Notes: generated by a model from the letters alone, not told the origin. A DNA stretch of 64,000 bases from Pseudoduganella rivuli (GCF_009674485.1 NZ_WKJJ01000002.1:248001-312000); one strand, 5' to 3'; counted from the stretch's first letter, positions 8,039-15,632 are shown. Translations and numbers: made by a program.

Positions 8039-10405
8039 ATGCCTGTCCGCCCGAATTTCCGCCCCCGTCTCCGTCCCACAGTTTTAGCGTACTCCATCGC
8101 CGCCGCCTGCGCCCAGGCCGCGTTGTTCTCCCCTGCCGCCCAGGCGCAGCAGCAGTCCGACCAGATCGAAGTCGTCACGGTGACCGCGCAAAAGCGCAAG
8201 GAAGACCCGAACAAGGTGGCGATGAGTATTTCGGCGGTCAGCGGCGCGCAGCTGCAATCGCAGCACGTGGGGGATTTCACGGATTTGACGCGCGTGGTGC
8301 CGAATATTTCGTTTACGGCCGCCACCGGCAATGGCGGCGCCGGTCCCGGCACGTCCAACATTGAAGTGCGGGGCATCAGTTCGGCCGCGGGCGCCGCCAC
8401 CGTCGGCATTTACCTGGGCGACGTGTCGCTCACCGTGGGCAACGTGTACACGATGGGGACGGTGGAGCCGAAGTTCTTCGACATCGACCGCGTGGAAGTG
8501 CTGCGCGGCCCGCAGGCAACCCTGTACGGCGCCAGCTCGATGGGCGGCACCATCAAGTTCGTGCCGAACGAGCCGGACTTGAAAGATCGCGAATTCACCA
8601 CCTATGCGGACGTGTCGTCGCTGAAAGGCGGCAGCACCAGTTATTCGGCCAACGCTGTGGCCAATTTCCCGCTGATCGCCGATGAACTGGCGCTGCGCAT
8701 CGGCGTGCAGACGCAGCGCGCGGGTGGTTTTATCGACCAGGTCGATGGCGCGGGCAAGGTGCTGGCCAACGACATCAACAAGATCGACGACCAGGAATTG
8801 CGGGTGGCGCTGAAATGGAAGCCGCTGCGCACGTTGACCATCACGCCGTCGTTCTATTACCAGAAGGTCGATGCGAAAGACATCGCCGCCTTCAATTTCG
8901 AATTGCCGCCCTACCAGGCGCAGAAGCAGGTGCGCGAGCCGTCGAAGGATATCCTGCAAACGGCCAACGTGGCGGTCAACTGGGACCTGGGCTGGGCCGA
9001 CCTGGTGTCCAGCACCAGTTACTTCAAGCGCAAGTTCGACCGCATCCAGAACGGTTCCGCCTACAACAGCTATTCGCTGTCGACGTTCCTGACGTCGACC
9101 GAAGATGGCGGCAACGCATCGCCTGAATTGATCGACGCGATCGCCAGCTTGCCGTCGGCCGTCAACATCAACAACCGCGTGCGCCAGGTGTCGCAGGAAT
9201 TCCGCCTGGCGTCGCGGCCGTATGATGAAAAAGTGTCGCCGTGGACGTGGCTCGGCGGCCTGTATTTCTCGAACCAGCATACCGGTATCGATGAAAACGA
9301 TCCGATCTTCGGCGTCAACGCAACCTTTGCCAGTTTCGGCTACGCGACGCCGGACCCGGACTTGCTGCCGGGCTGGAACGGCGCCTCCTTCCCGGGCGAT
9401 AACTCGTTCCAGGGCGTGTTCCGCTACCGCGAAAAGCAAAGCTCGATTTTCGGCGAGGCGAATTACTACTTCACGCCATCGCTGCACGCAACCGTCGGTG
9501 CGCGCTACCTGAAGGGCGACTCCACGCTGAACCAGCGTAATGGCCTGTACCTGGCCGGCGCGGGCAACAACAGCAGCACCAGCCTGTCCTCCACCGCGTT
9601 TACGCCGAAGTATGCGGTGACGTGGGAAGTCAATCCGCAGCACACGGTGTATGGCACGGCCGCCAAGGGCTTCCGCCTCGGCGGCTCGAATGTCTTCGTG
9701 CCGCCAACCACCTGCGGCCAGGACCTGGAAGCCAATGGCTTGACGCAAGGCCCGGCCACCTATGCGGCGGACAGCCTGTGGAGCTATGAGCTGGGCAGCA
9801 AGTCGCGCTTCTTCAACAACCGCCTGTCGGTGAATGCGGACGTGTTCTACATCAAGTGGAAAAACATCCAGCAGGGCGTGTACCTGCCCACTTGCGCGTA
9901 CACGTACAACGCCAATGCCGGCAATGCCGTCAGCAAGGGCTTTGAATTCGACGTCAAGGCCAAGCCGGTCTCCGGCCTGACGCTGTCCGCGTCCGGCGGC
10001 TACGTGCAGGCGGAATTGACGAACGACGAAGGCGTCAACAACGGCGTGCTGGGCGCGGTGCGCGGCGCACAGGTGCAGGGCGTGCCGAAATATAACGCGG
10101 CCGTCAGCGCGCAATACAATTTCGCCGTGTTTGGCGACAAGAGCGCATTCGTTGCCGGCGGCGTGCAGTGGGTCGGCCCATCGAAAGGTTCACTGAACCC
10201 GGCCAGCACGGATTACGACCGTCCGGGCTACCATACGGCCGACTTCAGCGCGGGGCTGACAGTGGACCGCTACAAGTTCACCGCGTACGTCAAGAATGCG
10301 TTCGACAACGATACCGTGATCCAGCACCCGCAAGTGGCGTCCATCGTGCAAGGCTACCGCGTGACGCCGCGCGCCATCGGCGTGAGCGTGGCGGCGAAAT
10401 TCTGA
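8039..10405 (+). CDS. TonB-dependent outer-membrane receptor
   Basis: A 788-residue ligand-gated outer-membrane channel. It has an Arg-rich N-terminus and signal peptide ending near AAQAQ, a TonB-box-like segment (IEVVTVTAQKR, about residues 41-51), a plug domain to about residue 170 (VEVLRGPQATLYGASSMGG) and a 22-strand-type barrel that ends in VSVAAKF with the usual terminal phenylalanine. The start ATG has AAGGAA seven bases upstream. It is divergent from the polyamine operon with 166 bp between, which may mean shared control. It resembles the large FecA/iron-complex class common in Oxalobacteraceae, but the ligand cannot be told. Confidence 0.92.
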   Translation: MPVRPNFRPRLRPTVLAYSIAAACAQAALFSPAAQAQQQSDQIEVVTVTAQKRKEDPNKVAMSISAVSGAQLQSQHVGDFTDLTRVVPNISFTAATGNGGAGPGTSNIEVRGISSAAGAATVGIYLGDVSLTVGNVYTMGTVEPKFFDIDRVEVLRGPQATLYGASSMGGTIKFVPNEPDLKDREFTTYADVSSLKGGSTSYSANAVANFPLIADELALRIGVQTQRAGGFIDQVDGAGKVLANDINKIDDQELRVALKWKPLRTLTITPSFYYQKVDAKDIAAFNFELPPYQAQKQVREPSKDILQTANVAVNWDLGWADLVSSTSYFKRKFDRIQNGSAYNSYSLSTFLTSTEDGGNASPELIDAIASLPSAVNINNRVRQVSQEFRLASRPYDEKVSPWTWLGGLYFSNQHTGIDENDPIFGVNATFASFGYATPDPDLLPGWNGASFPGDNSFQGVFRYREKQSSIFGEANYYFTPSLHATVGARYLKGDSTLNQRNGLYLAGAGNNSSTSLSSTAFTPKYAVTWEVNPQHTVYGTAAKGFRLGGSNVFVPPTTCGQDLEANGLTQGPATYAADSLWSYELGSKSRFFNNRLSVNADVFYIKWKNIQQGVYLPTCAYTYNANAGNAVSKGFEFDVKAKPVSGLTLSASGGYVQAELTNDEGVNNGVLGAVRGAQVQGVPKYNAAVSAQYNFAVFGDKSAFVAGGVQWVGPSKGSLNPASTDYDRPGYHTADFSAGLTVDRYKFTAYVKNAFDNDTVIQHPQVASIVQGYRVTPRAIGVSVAAKF

Positions 10406-10418
10406 CCGGGAGGGCGAC

Positions 10419-10802
10419 ATGAGCGGCGACGTATTGCATGGCAGCTGTTTATGTGGCGGCGTGGCGTACCGGGCCGATGGTCCGGTGAAACACACCAGCC
10501 ATTGCTATTGCACCATGTGCCAGAAGCAGCACGGAGCAGCGTCCGGCACCTATGCAAACGTGGCGCGCGCCTCGTTCGCATATGAGCGGGGCGAAGACCT
10601 GGTGACGGAATACGCGTCGTCCGACCATGGACGGCGCGGCTTTTGCAAGGTGTGCGGGTCGACACTGTACTGGCGCAGTACGCAGTCGCCGGACCGCATC
10701 GCGGTCACGCTGGGGACGCTGGATCCCGCTTATACGGGAACGGTGCAGCGGGAGCTGCATACGGAGATGAAGCCGACGTGGCTGCCGGTGAAGCAGACGT
10801 GA
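10419..10802 (+). CDS. GFA-family zinc-binding protein
   Basis: A 127-residue protein of the glutathione-dependent formaldehyde-activating (GFA/CENP-V) fold. It carries the two structural zinc sites: GSCLCGG near residue 9, HCYCTMC near residues 28-34, and the FCKVCGS pair near residues 71-76. The family binds zinc through these cysteines; most members have no proven reaction. It begins 13 bp after the TonB receptor stop with a GGGAGGGC ribosome site, so it is probably cotranscribed. A strong bidirectional terminator follows directly. Confidence 0.9.
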   Translation: MSGDVLHGSCLCGGVAYRADGPVKHTSHCYCTMCQKQHGAASGTYANVARASFAYERGEDLVTEYASSDHGRRGFCKVCGSTLYWRSTQSPDRIAVTLGTLDPAYTGTVQRELHTEMKPTWLPVKQT

Positions 10803-10803
10803 A

Positions 10804-10842
10804 AAACCGCCTTGCAGCGCCGTGACGCGTGCAAGGCGGTTT
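10804..10842. terminator. Bidirectional terminator hairpin between GFA gene and Asr-like gene
   Basis: Arms AAACCGCCTTGC (10804-10815) and GCAAGGCGGTTT (10831-10842) form a perfect 12-bp stem. The arms carry A-runs on the left and T-runs on the right, so it can stop both the plus-strand GFA transcript and the minus-strand Asr-like transcript. Confidence 0.85.
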
Positions 10843-10857
10843 CTTGAAGCCTGAAGA

Positions 10858-11250
10858 TTACTTGGTGGTGGCGGCTACCGCAGGTGCCGCGGCTGCTGCC
10901 GCTGGCGCAGGCGCCGCTGCGGTTTTTTCAGCCGGCTTGGTTTCATCTTTCTTGCCGTGTTCCTTGGTTTTGTGCTTGGTGTGCGAAGCCGTCTTTTCAG
11001 TCTTGGCATCGGCCTTTACGTCAGCCTTTGCTTCAGTCTTCACTTCCTTGGTATCCGCCTTGGCCGCTACCTTGGTGTCCTTGACTTCCGCCTTGGCTTC
11101 CGTCTTCACTGGCGCCTTCACGTCGGCTTTGGCTTCGACTTTCGCGGGCGTTGCGGCAGGAACGGCAACGGTTGCGGAAGGCGCGGGCGATTGTGCGAAA
11201 GCAGCGGTAGCGAACAGGCCGGCGATCAGGGTAGCGATGGTCTTGGTCAT
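10858..11250 (-). CDS. Asr-like Lys/Ala-rich exported protein, copy 4 (solitary)
   Basis: A 130-residue exported protein. The signal peptide MTKTIATLIAGLFATAAFAQ is followed by a mature part made almost only of Ala, Lys, Glu, Val, Thr, Asp and Pro, with no Cys, Trp or Tyr. It has EAKADVK/EAKAEVK-type imperfect repeats, a His/Lys-rich patch (SHTKHKTKEHGKK) and an Ala/Pro tail ending AATTK. This design matches the acid-shock protein Asr and other hydrophilins, which are disordered periplasmic protectants. It is nearly the same protein as the gene at 13151-13543. The start is the ATG of the signal peptide; the longer frame to 11355 is promoter DNA. Its promoter contains RstA-box-like repeats at 11366-11401. 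Asr homology is by composition and layout, not proven. Confidence 0.75.
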   Translation of the reverse strand: MTKTIATLIAGLFATAAFAQSPAPSATVAVPAATPAKVEAKADVKAPVKTEAKAEVKDTKVAAKADTKEVKTEAKADVKADAKTEKTASHTKHKTKEHGKKDETKPAEKTAAAPAPAAAAAAPAVAATTK

Positions 11251-11294
11251 GATGGTTTCCTTTAATTTGGCTGGTGCTGCGTTTGGAAGTCTTG

Positions 11295-11401
11295 CTTCGT
11301 CGTTTCGTGCACTTTGCTGTGTCACTTGAGCATAAAACGCGCCCCGGAATACCAACGTTGACGGCCTTTACACGTGCTTACAATTGATGAGCTTGCTTAC
11401 A
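11295..11401 (-). promoter_or_regulatory. Promoter of Asr-like copy 4 with RstA-box-like direct repeats
   Basis: On the plus strand the heptamers CTTTACA (11366-11372), GCTTACA (11376-11382) and GCTTACA (11395-11401) occur with spacings of 10 and 19 bp. The segment TACACGTGCTTACA (11369-11382) agrees with the E. coli RstA box TACATNTNGTTACA at 10 of 12 fixed positions. The whole 107 bp block is repeated at 14276-14379 before the three-gene Asr-like operon. The boxes lie about 115 bp upstream of the start codon and inside the last codons of the neighbouring hydrolase gene. Confidence 0.65.
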
Positions 11402-12013
11402 ATTGGCGACCGGCAGGCGCAGGACGTCTTCCGTGGCGAGGATGTCGCCAAAGGTGTCGTCGATGGTGGCCAGCGATGCGCGGTGCAGCGTGGCGTGCGG
11501 CAGCACCGCGCCATCCTGCGTATCGAGGTCGCGCGTGGCGCAGGCATCGCTCGCCACCAGCACGCTGTAACCCAGCGGTACGGCGTCACGGGCGGCGCCG
11601 GCCACGCAGGCGTGCGTCATCAGGCCAGTGATCAGCAGGTGCTGGACACCCGCTGCCTTCAGGTGCGCATCGAGGTCCGTGCTCTGGAATACGCTGACAG
11701 TGGATTTTTGCAGCACCGCGTGGTGTGGCGCCGGCTGCAATTCACTGTGCTGTTGCGCGCTGTCGCTGCCGTCGGCAAAGACCGGGCTGCCGGCAGGCGT
11801 CACGTGCTGGATGTGGAACACGGGGATGTTGTGGCGATCGGCGTGCGCAATCAGCTTGCGCGTGTTGCGCAGTGCGTTCAGGCCATCAGGGATCGGCATC
11901 TTGCCGGTGAAGTATTCATTCTGGAAATCGATCACCAGCAGCGCGGTGCGGGCGCCGTCGATGGTCGTTGGCGCGGTGGCGCCGGCCAGGGTACGGATGG
12001 TTGGGTGGCTCAT
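11378..12013 (-). CDS. Cysteine hydrolase, isochorismatase family
   Basis: A 211-residue isochorismatase-fold hydrolase. The catalytic triad is visible: Asp29 (LLVIDFQNEY), Lys103 (LQKSTVSVF) and Cys136 (THACVAG). Such enzymes act on amides or on isochorismate-type substrates; close relatives are often annotated nicotinamidase-related, but the substrate is not predictable. I start it at MSHPTIRT, supported by a GGAGC ribosome site and the normal family length; the longer open frame upstream runs through the divergent regulator gene. It is divergent from the GlxA-type regulator 99 bp away, a common pairing. Its final codons and stop lie within the RstA-box-like repeats that serve the next Asr-like gene. 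Confidence 0.88.
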   Translation of the reverse strand: MSHPTIRTLAGATAPTTIDGARTALLVIDFQNEYFTGKMPIPDGLNALRNTRKLIAHADRHNIPVFHIQHVTPAGSPVFADGSDSAQQHSELQPAPHHAVLQKSTVSVFQSTDLDAHLKAAGVQHLLITGLMTHACVAGAARDAVPLGYSVLVASDACATRDLDTQDGAVLPHATLHRASLATIDDTFGDILATEDVLRLPVANCKQAHQL

Positions 12014-12112
12014 GGAATGCTCCTGTTTCGGGGTTGGTAACAGGCGCCAGTATCTGCCCGGTATGGGGCTGGCGAAAGTATTGAACAAGACATGATGTGC
12101 TAGGATCGGGCC

Positions 12113-13069
12113 ATGTTGAAACCCGCGCATACCGTGGCCGTCATCGCGTTCGACGGCATCAGTCCCTTCCACTTGTCCGTCCCCTGCATGGTGTTCAGCG
12201 ACGATCTGTCGCGGCTGGGCGTGCCCCGCTACGGCTTGCTGATCTGCGGTGAAAAGCCTGGCCCGATCGCCACCATGTCCGGCTTCGACATCGTCGTCGA
12301 GCGCGACCTGTCCGCACTGGCCGAAGCCGATACCGTGATCGTTCCCGCCTGGCCCGATCCGGACGTGGCGCCGCCGGAACCGTTGTTGCAGGCGCTGCGC
12401 GATGCGCATGCGCGCGGCGCCCGGATTGTCGGCCTGTGCCTGGGAGCATTCGTGCTGGCCGAGGCAGGTTTGCTCGATGGCCGCACGGCGTCCACGCACT
12501 GGGTGTGGGCCGACGACTTCGCCCGCAAATATCCCAAGGTCACCCTGGACCGCAAAGTGCTGTATGTCGATGACGGCAATATCCTGACGTCGGCCGGCAC
12601 GGCGGCCGCCATCGATTGCTGCCTGCACTTGCTGCGTTGCGACCACGGTGCGGAAGTGGCGGGGCGCGTGGCGCGCCGCATGGTGGTGGCGCCCGTGCGC
12701 CATGGCGGGCAGGCGCAATACATCGAACAGCCAATGCCGAAACCGGCCGGCAACGATCCGCTCGGCATGGCGCTCGATTGGGCCATCGCCAACCTGGCGC
12801 AGCCGATCAGCGTCGACATGCTGGCACAGCGCGCCGCGATGAGCCGGCGTAATTTCACGCGCCGCTTCAAGATGAAAACCGGCACCACGGTGGCGCAATG
12901 GCTGATCAATTGCCGCTTGGCGACGGCGCAGCGCCTGCTGGAAACCACGGGGCAGGCGATCGACCTGGTGGCGGACCAGGCGGGCTTTGGCTCGGCCGCG
13001 TCGCTGCGCCAGCATTTCACGGCGAAGTTCGCGATTTCACCGGCCGCTTACCGCAAGCAGTTCCGCTGA
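12113..13069 (+). CDS. GlxA-type AraC-family transcriptional regulator
   Basis: A 318-residue regulator with an N-terminal DJ-1/PfpI-like domain (about residues 1-190; nucleophile-elbow sequence GLCLGAFVLAEAG) and a C-terminal AraC double helix-turn-helix (about residues 215-318; SRRNFTRRFK and GFGSAASLRQHF). The DJ-1 domain of this class is thought to sense a small molecule. It is divergent from the cysteine hydrolase, which is its most likely target. The gene ends next to a terminator hairpin at 13078-13108 that belongs to the opposite-strand Asr-like operon. Confidence 0.9.
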   Translation: MLKPAHTVAVIAFDGISPFHLSVPCMVFSDDLSRLGVPRYGLLICGEKPGPIATMSGFDIVVERDLSALAEADTVIVPAWPDPDVAPPEPLLQALRDAHARGARIVGLCLGAFVLAEAGLLDGRTASTHWVWADDFARKYPKVTLDRKVLYVDDGNILTSAGTAAAIDCCLHLLRCDHGAEVAGRVARRMVVAPVRHGGQAQYIEQPMPKPAGNDPLGMALDWAIANLAQPISVDMLAQRAAMSRRNFTRRFKMKTGTTVAQWLINCRLATAQRLLETTGQAIDLVADQAGFGSAASLRQHFTAKFAISPAAYRKQFR

Positions 13070-13077
13070 AAAGAAAA

Positions 13078-13108
13078 AAGCTCCTGCCGTTTGGAGGGGC
13101 AGGAGCTT
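13078..13108 (-). terminator. Terminator of the three-gene Asr-like operon
   Basis: Arms AAGCTCCTGCC (13078-13088) and GGCAGGAGCTT (13098-13108) form a perfect 11-bp stem. On the minus strand the stem is followed by a run CTTTTTTCTTTTC, the form of an intrinsic terminator for the operon 14232-13151. It may also serve the plus-strand regulator gene that ends at 13069. Confidence 0.8.
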
Positions 13109-13119
13109 CCTGGGGAACC

Positions 13120-13139
13120 GTCACTCCGGCCGGAGTGAC
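13120..13139. repeat. Perfect 20-bp palindrome downstream of the Asr-like operon
   Basis: GTCACTCCGG is followed directly by its reverse complement CCGGAGTGAC. There is no loop and no T-run, so it is not a usual terminator. It lies between the stop of the last Asr-like gene (13151) and the terminator hairpin. Confidence 0.6.
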
Positions 13140-13150
13140 GTGCCAGCGGA

Positions 13151-13543
13151 TTACTTGGTGGTGGCGGCGACTGCGGGCGCCGCGGCCGGCGCCGGTGCTG
13201 CTGCGGCAGCTTTTTCAGCCGGCTTGGCTTCGTCTTTCTTGCCGTGGTCCTTGGCTTTGGACTTGGTGTGCGATGCCGTCTTTTCAGCTTTGGCATCGGC
13301 TTTCACTTCGCCTTTGGCTTCGGTCTTCGCCACTTCCTTCACTTCCTTGGTATCGGCCTTGGCCGCCACCTTGGCGTCCTTGGCTTCCGACTTGGCTTCG
13401 GCTTTCACGGGCGCTTTCACGTCGGCCTTGGCTTCGACTTTGGCAGGCGCCGCAGCCGGTGCGGTGGCGGCAGGAGCAGGCGATTGAGCGAAGGCAGCGG
13501 TAGCGAACAGGCCGGCGATCAGGGTAGCGATGGTCTTGGTCAT
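13151..13543 (-). CDS. Asr-like Lys/Ala-rich exported protein, copy 3 of the tandem operon
   Basis: A 130-residue exported protein with the same signal peptide as the other copies (cleavage near AFAQ) and a mature region of Ala/Lys/Glu repeats (VEAKADVKAPVK, AEAKSEAKDAKV). It also has the His/Lys patch SHTKSKAKDHGKK and the tail PAVAATTK. It has no cysteine or aromatic residues after the signal peptide, which predicts disorder. It is the last gene of a minus-strand operon of three paralogs; the 58 bp spacer before it is nearly identical to the spacer between the first two genes, showing that gene plus spacer was duplicated as a unit. A terminator follows at 13078-13108. The role is inferred to be periplasmic acid or desiccation protection. 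Confidence 0.75.
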   Translation of the reverse strand: MTKTIATLIAGLFATAAFAQSPAPAATAPAAAPAKVEAKADVKAPVKAEAKSEAKDAKVAAKADTKEVKEVAKTEAKGEVKADAKAEKTASHTKSKAKDHGKKDEAKPAEKAAAAAPAPAAAPAVAATTK

Positions 13544-13551
13544 GATGGTCT

Positions 13552-13588
13552 TTCCTTGAATTTGATATAAACGGTTTATTCTGTATTG
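13552..13588 (-). repeat. Duplicated spacer with inverted repeat, between Asr-like copies 2 and 3
   Basis: The spacer contains TTGATATAAACGGTTTATTC, with the symmetric core ATAAAC-G-GTTTAT (13567-13579). The same sequence with the same core occurs at 13963-14000. It includes the ribosome binding site of the downstream gene, so the symmetry could form a small RNA hairpin between cistrons. Confidence 0.7.
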
Positions 13589-13601
13589 GCGGTTGCCGGT
13601 A

Positions 13602-13955
13602 TTACTTGGTGGTTGCGGCTACTGCGGGGGCAGCGGCTGGAGCCGGTGCTGCCGCGGCTTTTTCAGCCGGCTTGGCTTCTTCTTTCGCCTTGCCGTGTGC
13701 TTTGGCCTTGTGCTTGGTATGTGCAGCCGTCTTTTCAGTTTTGGCTTCGGACTTCACTTCACCTTTGACATCGGTCTTGGCGGCTTCCGTCACTTCCTTG
13801 GTGTCCGCCTTGGCTGCCACCTTGGTGTCTTTGACTTCCGCTTTGGCTTCGACTTTTGCAGGCGCGGCGGCTGGTGCGGCCGCAGGAGCAGGCGATTGAG
13901 CGAATGCAGCGGTAGCGAACAGGCCGGCGATCAGGGTAGCGATGGTCTTGGTCAT
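13602..13955 (-). CDS. Asr-like Lys/Ala-rich exported protein, copy 2 of the tandem operon
   Basis: A 117-residue exported protein, the middle member of the tandem. The signal peptide MTKTIATLIAGLFATAAFAQ is identical to copies 3 and 4. The mature part lacks the first repeat block (DVKAPVK) of the longer copies, keeps the VAAKADTKEV block, and has a His/Lys patch AAHTKHKAKAHGK. The tail PAVAATTK is conserved. Its ribosome site AAGGAAAA lies within the duplicated spacer. The difference from its neighbours is mainly loss of one repeat unit, as expected for a low-complexity sequence that expands and contracts. Confidence 0.75.
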   Translation of the reverse strand: MTKTIATLIAGLFATAAFAQSPAPAAAPAAAPAKVEAKAEVKDTKVAAKADTKEVTEAAKTDVKGEVKSEAKTEKTAAHTKHKAKAHGKAKEEAKPAEKAAAAPAPAAAPAVAATTK

Positions 13956-13962
13956 GATGTGT

Positions 13963-14000
13963 TTTCCTTGAATTTGATATAAACGGTTTATTCGGTATTG
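13963..14000 (-). repeat. Duplicated spacer with inverted repeat, between Asr-like copies 1 and 2
   Basis: Nearly identical to the spacer at 13552-13588, including the symmetric ATAAAC-G-GTTTAT core at 13979-13991. Both intercistronic gaps are exactly 58 bp long. Confidence 0.7.
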
Positions 14001-14013
14001 ACAGTTGTCTTTG

Positions 14014-14232
14014 TTACTTGGCTGGTGCTGCTGGCTTTACTTCCTGCGTCTTGGTTTCTGCTTTGACTTCGGCTTTGGATTCGGTTTTCACCTCCGGCTT
14101 TGCTTCGGCTTTCACTTCAGCCTTGGCTACCGGGGCTGCTGGTGCAGGCGTGGCCGGTGCGGAGGATTGGGACTGTGCAAACGCGGCGCTGGCGAACAGG
14201 CTGGCGATCAGAACGGCGGTCATTTTCTTCAT
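14014..14232 (-). CDS. Asr-like Lys/Ala-rich exported protein, copy 1 (short, promoter-proximal)
   Basis: A 72-residue exported protein and the first gene of the operon. The signal peptide (MKKMTAVLIASLFASAAFAQ) is diverged from the other copies, and the mature 52 residues are Ala/Pro/Lys/Glu repeats (EVKAEAKPEVK, ESKAEVKAETK). It lacks the His/Lys patch and the AATTK tail of the others, so it may be an older, more specialised or shortened member. A GAAAGAGAA ribosome site precedes the ATG. The promoter block with RstA-box-like repeats lies 112-147 bp upstream. Confidence 0.72.
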   Translation of the reverse strand: MKKMTAVLIASLFASAAFAQSQSSAPATPAPAAPVAKAEVKAEAKPEVKTESKAEVKAETKTQEVKPAAPAK

Positions 14233-14275
14233 GGTTCAGTTCTCTTTCCGTGAGGTGCTTGCGTAGTTTTGTTTG

Positions 14276-14390
14276 CTTCGTTTCGTGCACTTTGCTGTGT
14301 CACTTGAGCCTAAAACGAACGCCGGAATACCGCCGTTGACGGTCTTTACACGTGCTTACAATTGATGAAAATGCTTACAGATTTGTAAGC
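14276..14390 (-). promoter_or_regulatory. Promoter of the three-gene Asr-like operon with RstA-box-like direct repeats
   Basis: The plus strand shows CTTTACA (14344-14350), GCTTACA (14354-14360) and GCTTACA (14373-14379), with spacings 10 and 19 exactly as at 11366-11401. The last copy also pairs with TGTAAGC (14384-14390) as an inverted repeat. TACACGTGCTTACA (14347-14360) is a 10-of-12 match to the E. coli RstA box. The repeats overlap the end of the LysE-family gene. A conserved untranslated leader of about 80 bases follows toward the first start codon. Confidence 0.65.
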
Positions 14391-15001
14391 AGCATGGCCG
14401 CCGCCATCAGCACGAACAGCACGCCCATGAACCGGCGCAGAAGCCGCATGCCGCCGTCGTCGAGCAGGCGCGCGCCGGCCCTGGCGGCCAGCAAGACGTA
14501 CGACACGTGTGATACAAACATGCACGCGACGAACGTCAGGCTCAATAGCAGGAAGCGCGGACCGGTCATCTGCTGCATAGGCAGGAACTGTGGAAATACC
14601 GCGGTAAAGAACAGGATGCTTTTCGGATTGCTGCACGCGACGGCAAGGCCGCGCATGAAGACGGCGCGGCGGCTGCCATCGCCGGCATGGGTCGACGCTG
14701 AGTGCGCGAGGGGCTGGCCGGCGTGGCGCCATTGCTGGATGCCCAGCCACGCGAGATAAGCTGCGCCGGCTGTCTTCAGCAGGGTGAAGGCGGCGGGGGA
14801 ACGGGAAAACAGCAGGCCGGCGCCGCTGACCGCGACGCAGGAGACGATGAAGACACCGGCCGCATTGCCGGCCGAACTATATAAGGTGCGGCGCGCACCC
14901 AGCGCCAAGGTGGTGGAAATCGCCAGCAGGACACCGGGACCGGGACTGAAGGTGGCGGCCAGCGCCACCGCGACAAACGACAGCCAGAGCGATAACGACA
15001 T
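14375..15001 (-). CDS. LysE/RhtB-family amino-acid exporter
   Basis: A 208-residue inner-membrane protein with about six hydrophobic segments and the LysE signature near its N-terminus (SPGPGVLLAISTTLALG). The family exports amino acids such as homoserine, threonine or lysine. I start it at MSLSLWLSF. The gene follows the GST gene by only 7 bp, so the two are cotranscribed, and a LysR regulator lies divergent upstream of the GST. Its last codons run into the promoter repeats of the Asr-like operon, so transcription of this gene may interfere with or read into that operon. Confidence 0.88.
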   Translation of the reverse strand: MSLSLWLSFVAVALAATFSPGPGVLLAISTTLALGARRTLYSSAGNAAGVFIVSCVAVSGAGLLFSRSPAAFTLLKTAGAAYLAWLGIQQWRHAGQPLAHSASTHAGDGSRRAVFMRGLAVACSNPKSILFFTAVFPQFLPMQQMTGPRFLLLSLTFVACMFVSHVSYVLLAARAGARLLDDGGMRLLRRFMGVLFVLMAAAMLLTNL

Positions 15002-15008
15002 GCGCGCC

Positions 15009-15632
15009 TCAGGGATGCGTGGCGCCGTGCGTGACAAACGCGGGCCGCTGGCGCAGCCGTTCGTGATAGGCGCGCACGGCCGGCAGATTGGCATGGTCGA
15101 TCGGCGTGGACAGCCAGCGCTGCACGCTGACGCCCAGCACGATGTCGGCCAGCGTGAAGGTGTCGCCTGTGGCGAAGGCGCCGGTGGCGGCCAGTTGCGC
15201 GTCGAGGACGCCCATTTGCCGGTTCCATGCCGCCGCGCTGGCGGCAATCGCGGCGGGATCCGTGAAATCAGGCGAGCGCCGTACCAGCGCCATGAATGCA
15301 TAGCGCCACGACGCGTTCAAATCCGTGGCCTGCCAGTCCATCCATTTTTCCACGTGGGCGCGCGCCAGCGGGTCTGGCGGCAGCAGGTCGAAGCGCTGGT
15401 GGCGGCCTGTCAGGTAGCGGCAAATCGTATTCGATTCCCACAGCACGTTGCCGTCATCGACCAGCACCGGCACCAGCCCATGCGGATTGAGTTGCAGGAA
15501 TTCCGGCGTGGGCACAGGACGGCCGGTGCCCGCGCCCCACTCTTCCAGTTCATAAGGCAGGCCGATTTCAGCGCACGTCCACAGCACTTTGCGGACATTG
15601 ATCGACGGGGCTTTTCCAAGGATTTTCAGCAT
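15009..15632 (-). CDS. Glutathione S-transferase family protein
   Basis: A 207-residue GST. The N-terminal thioredoxin-fold domain runs to about residue 80 (GKAPSINVRKVLWTCAEIGL, then GLVPVLVDDGNVLWESNTICRYL with the cis-proline and Glu-Ser glutathione contacts). The all-helical C-terminal domain follows. The ESNTICRYL motif is typical of bacterial GSTs. I chose the start at MLKILGKA since upstream codons do not fit the fold. Detoxification or a redox role is likely, but the substrate is unknown. It is divergent from the LysR gene (101 bp) and cotranscribed with the LysE-type exporter. Confidence 0.9.
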   Translation of the reverse strand: MLKILGKAPSINVRKVLWTCAEIGLPYELEEWGAGTGRPVPTPEFLQLNPHGLVPVLVDDGNVLWESNTICRYLTGRHQRFDLLPPDPLARAHVEKWMDWQATDLNASWRYAFMALVRRSPDFTDPAAIAASAAAWNRQMGVLDAQLAATGAFATGDTFTLADIVLGVSVQRWLSTPIDHANLPAVRAYHERLRQRPAFVTHGATHP

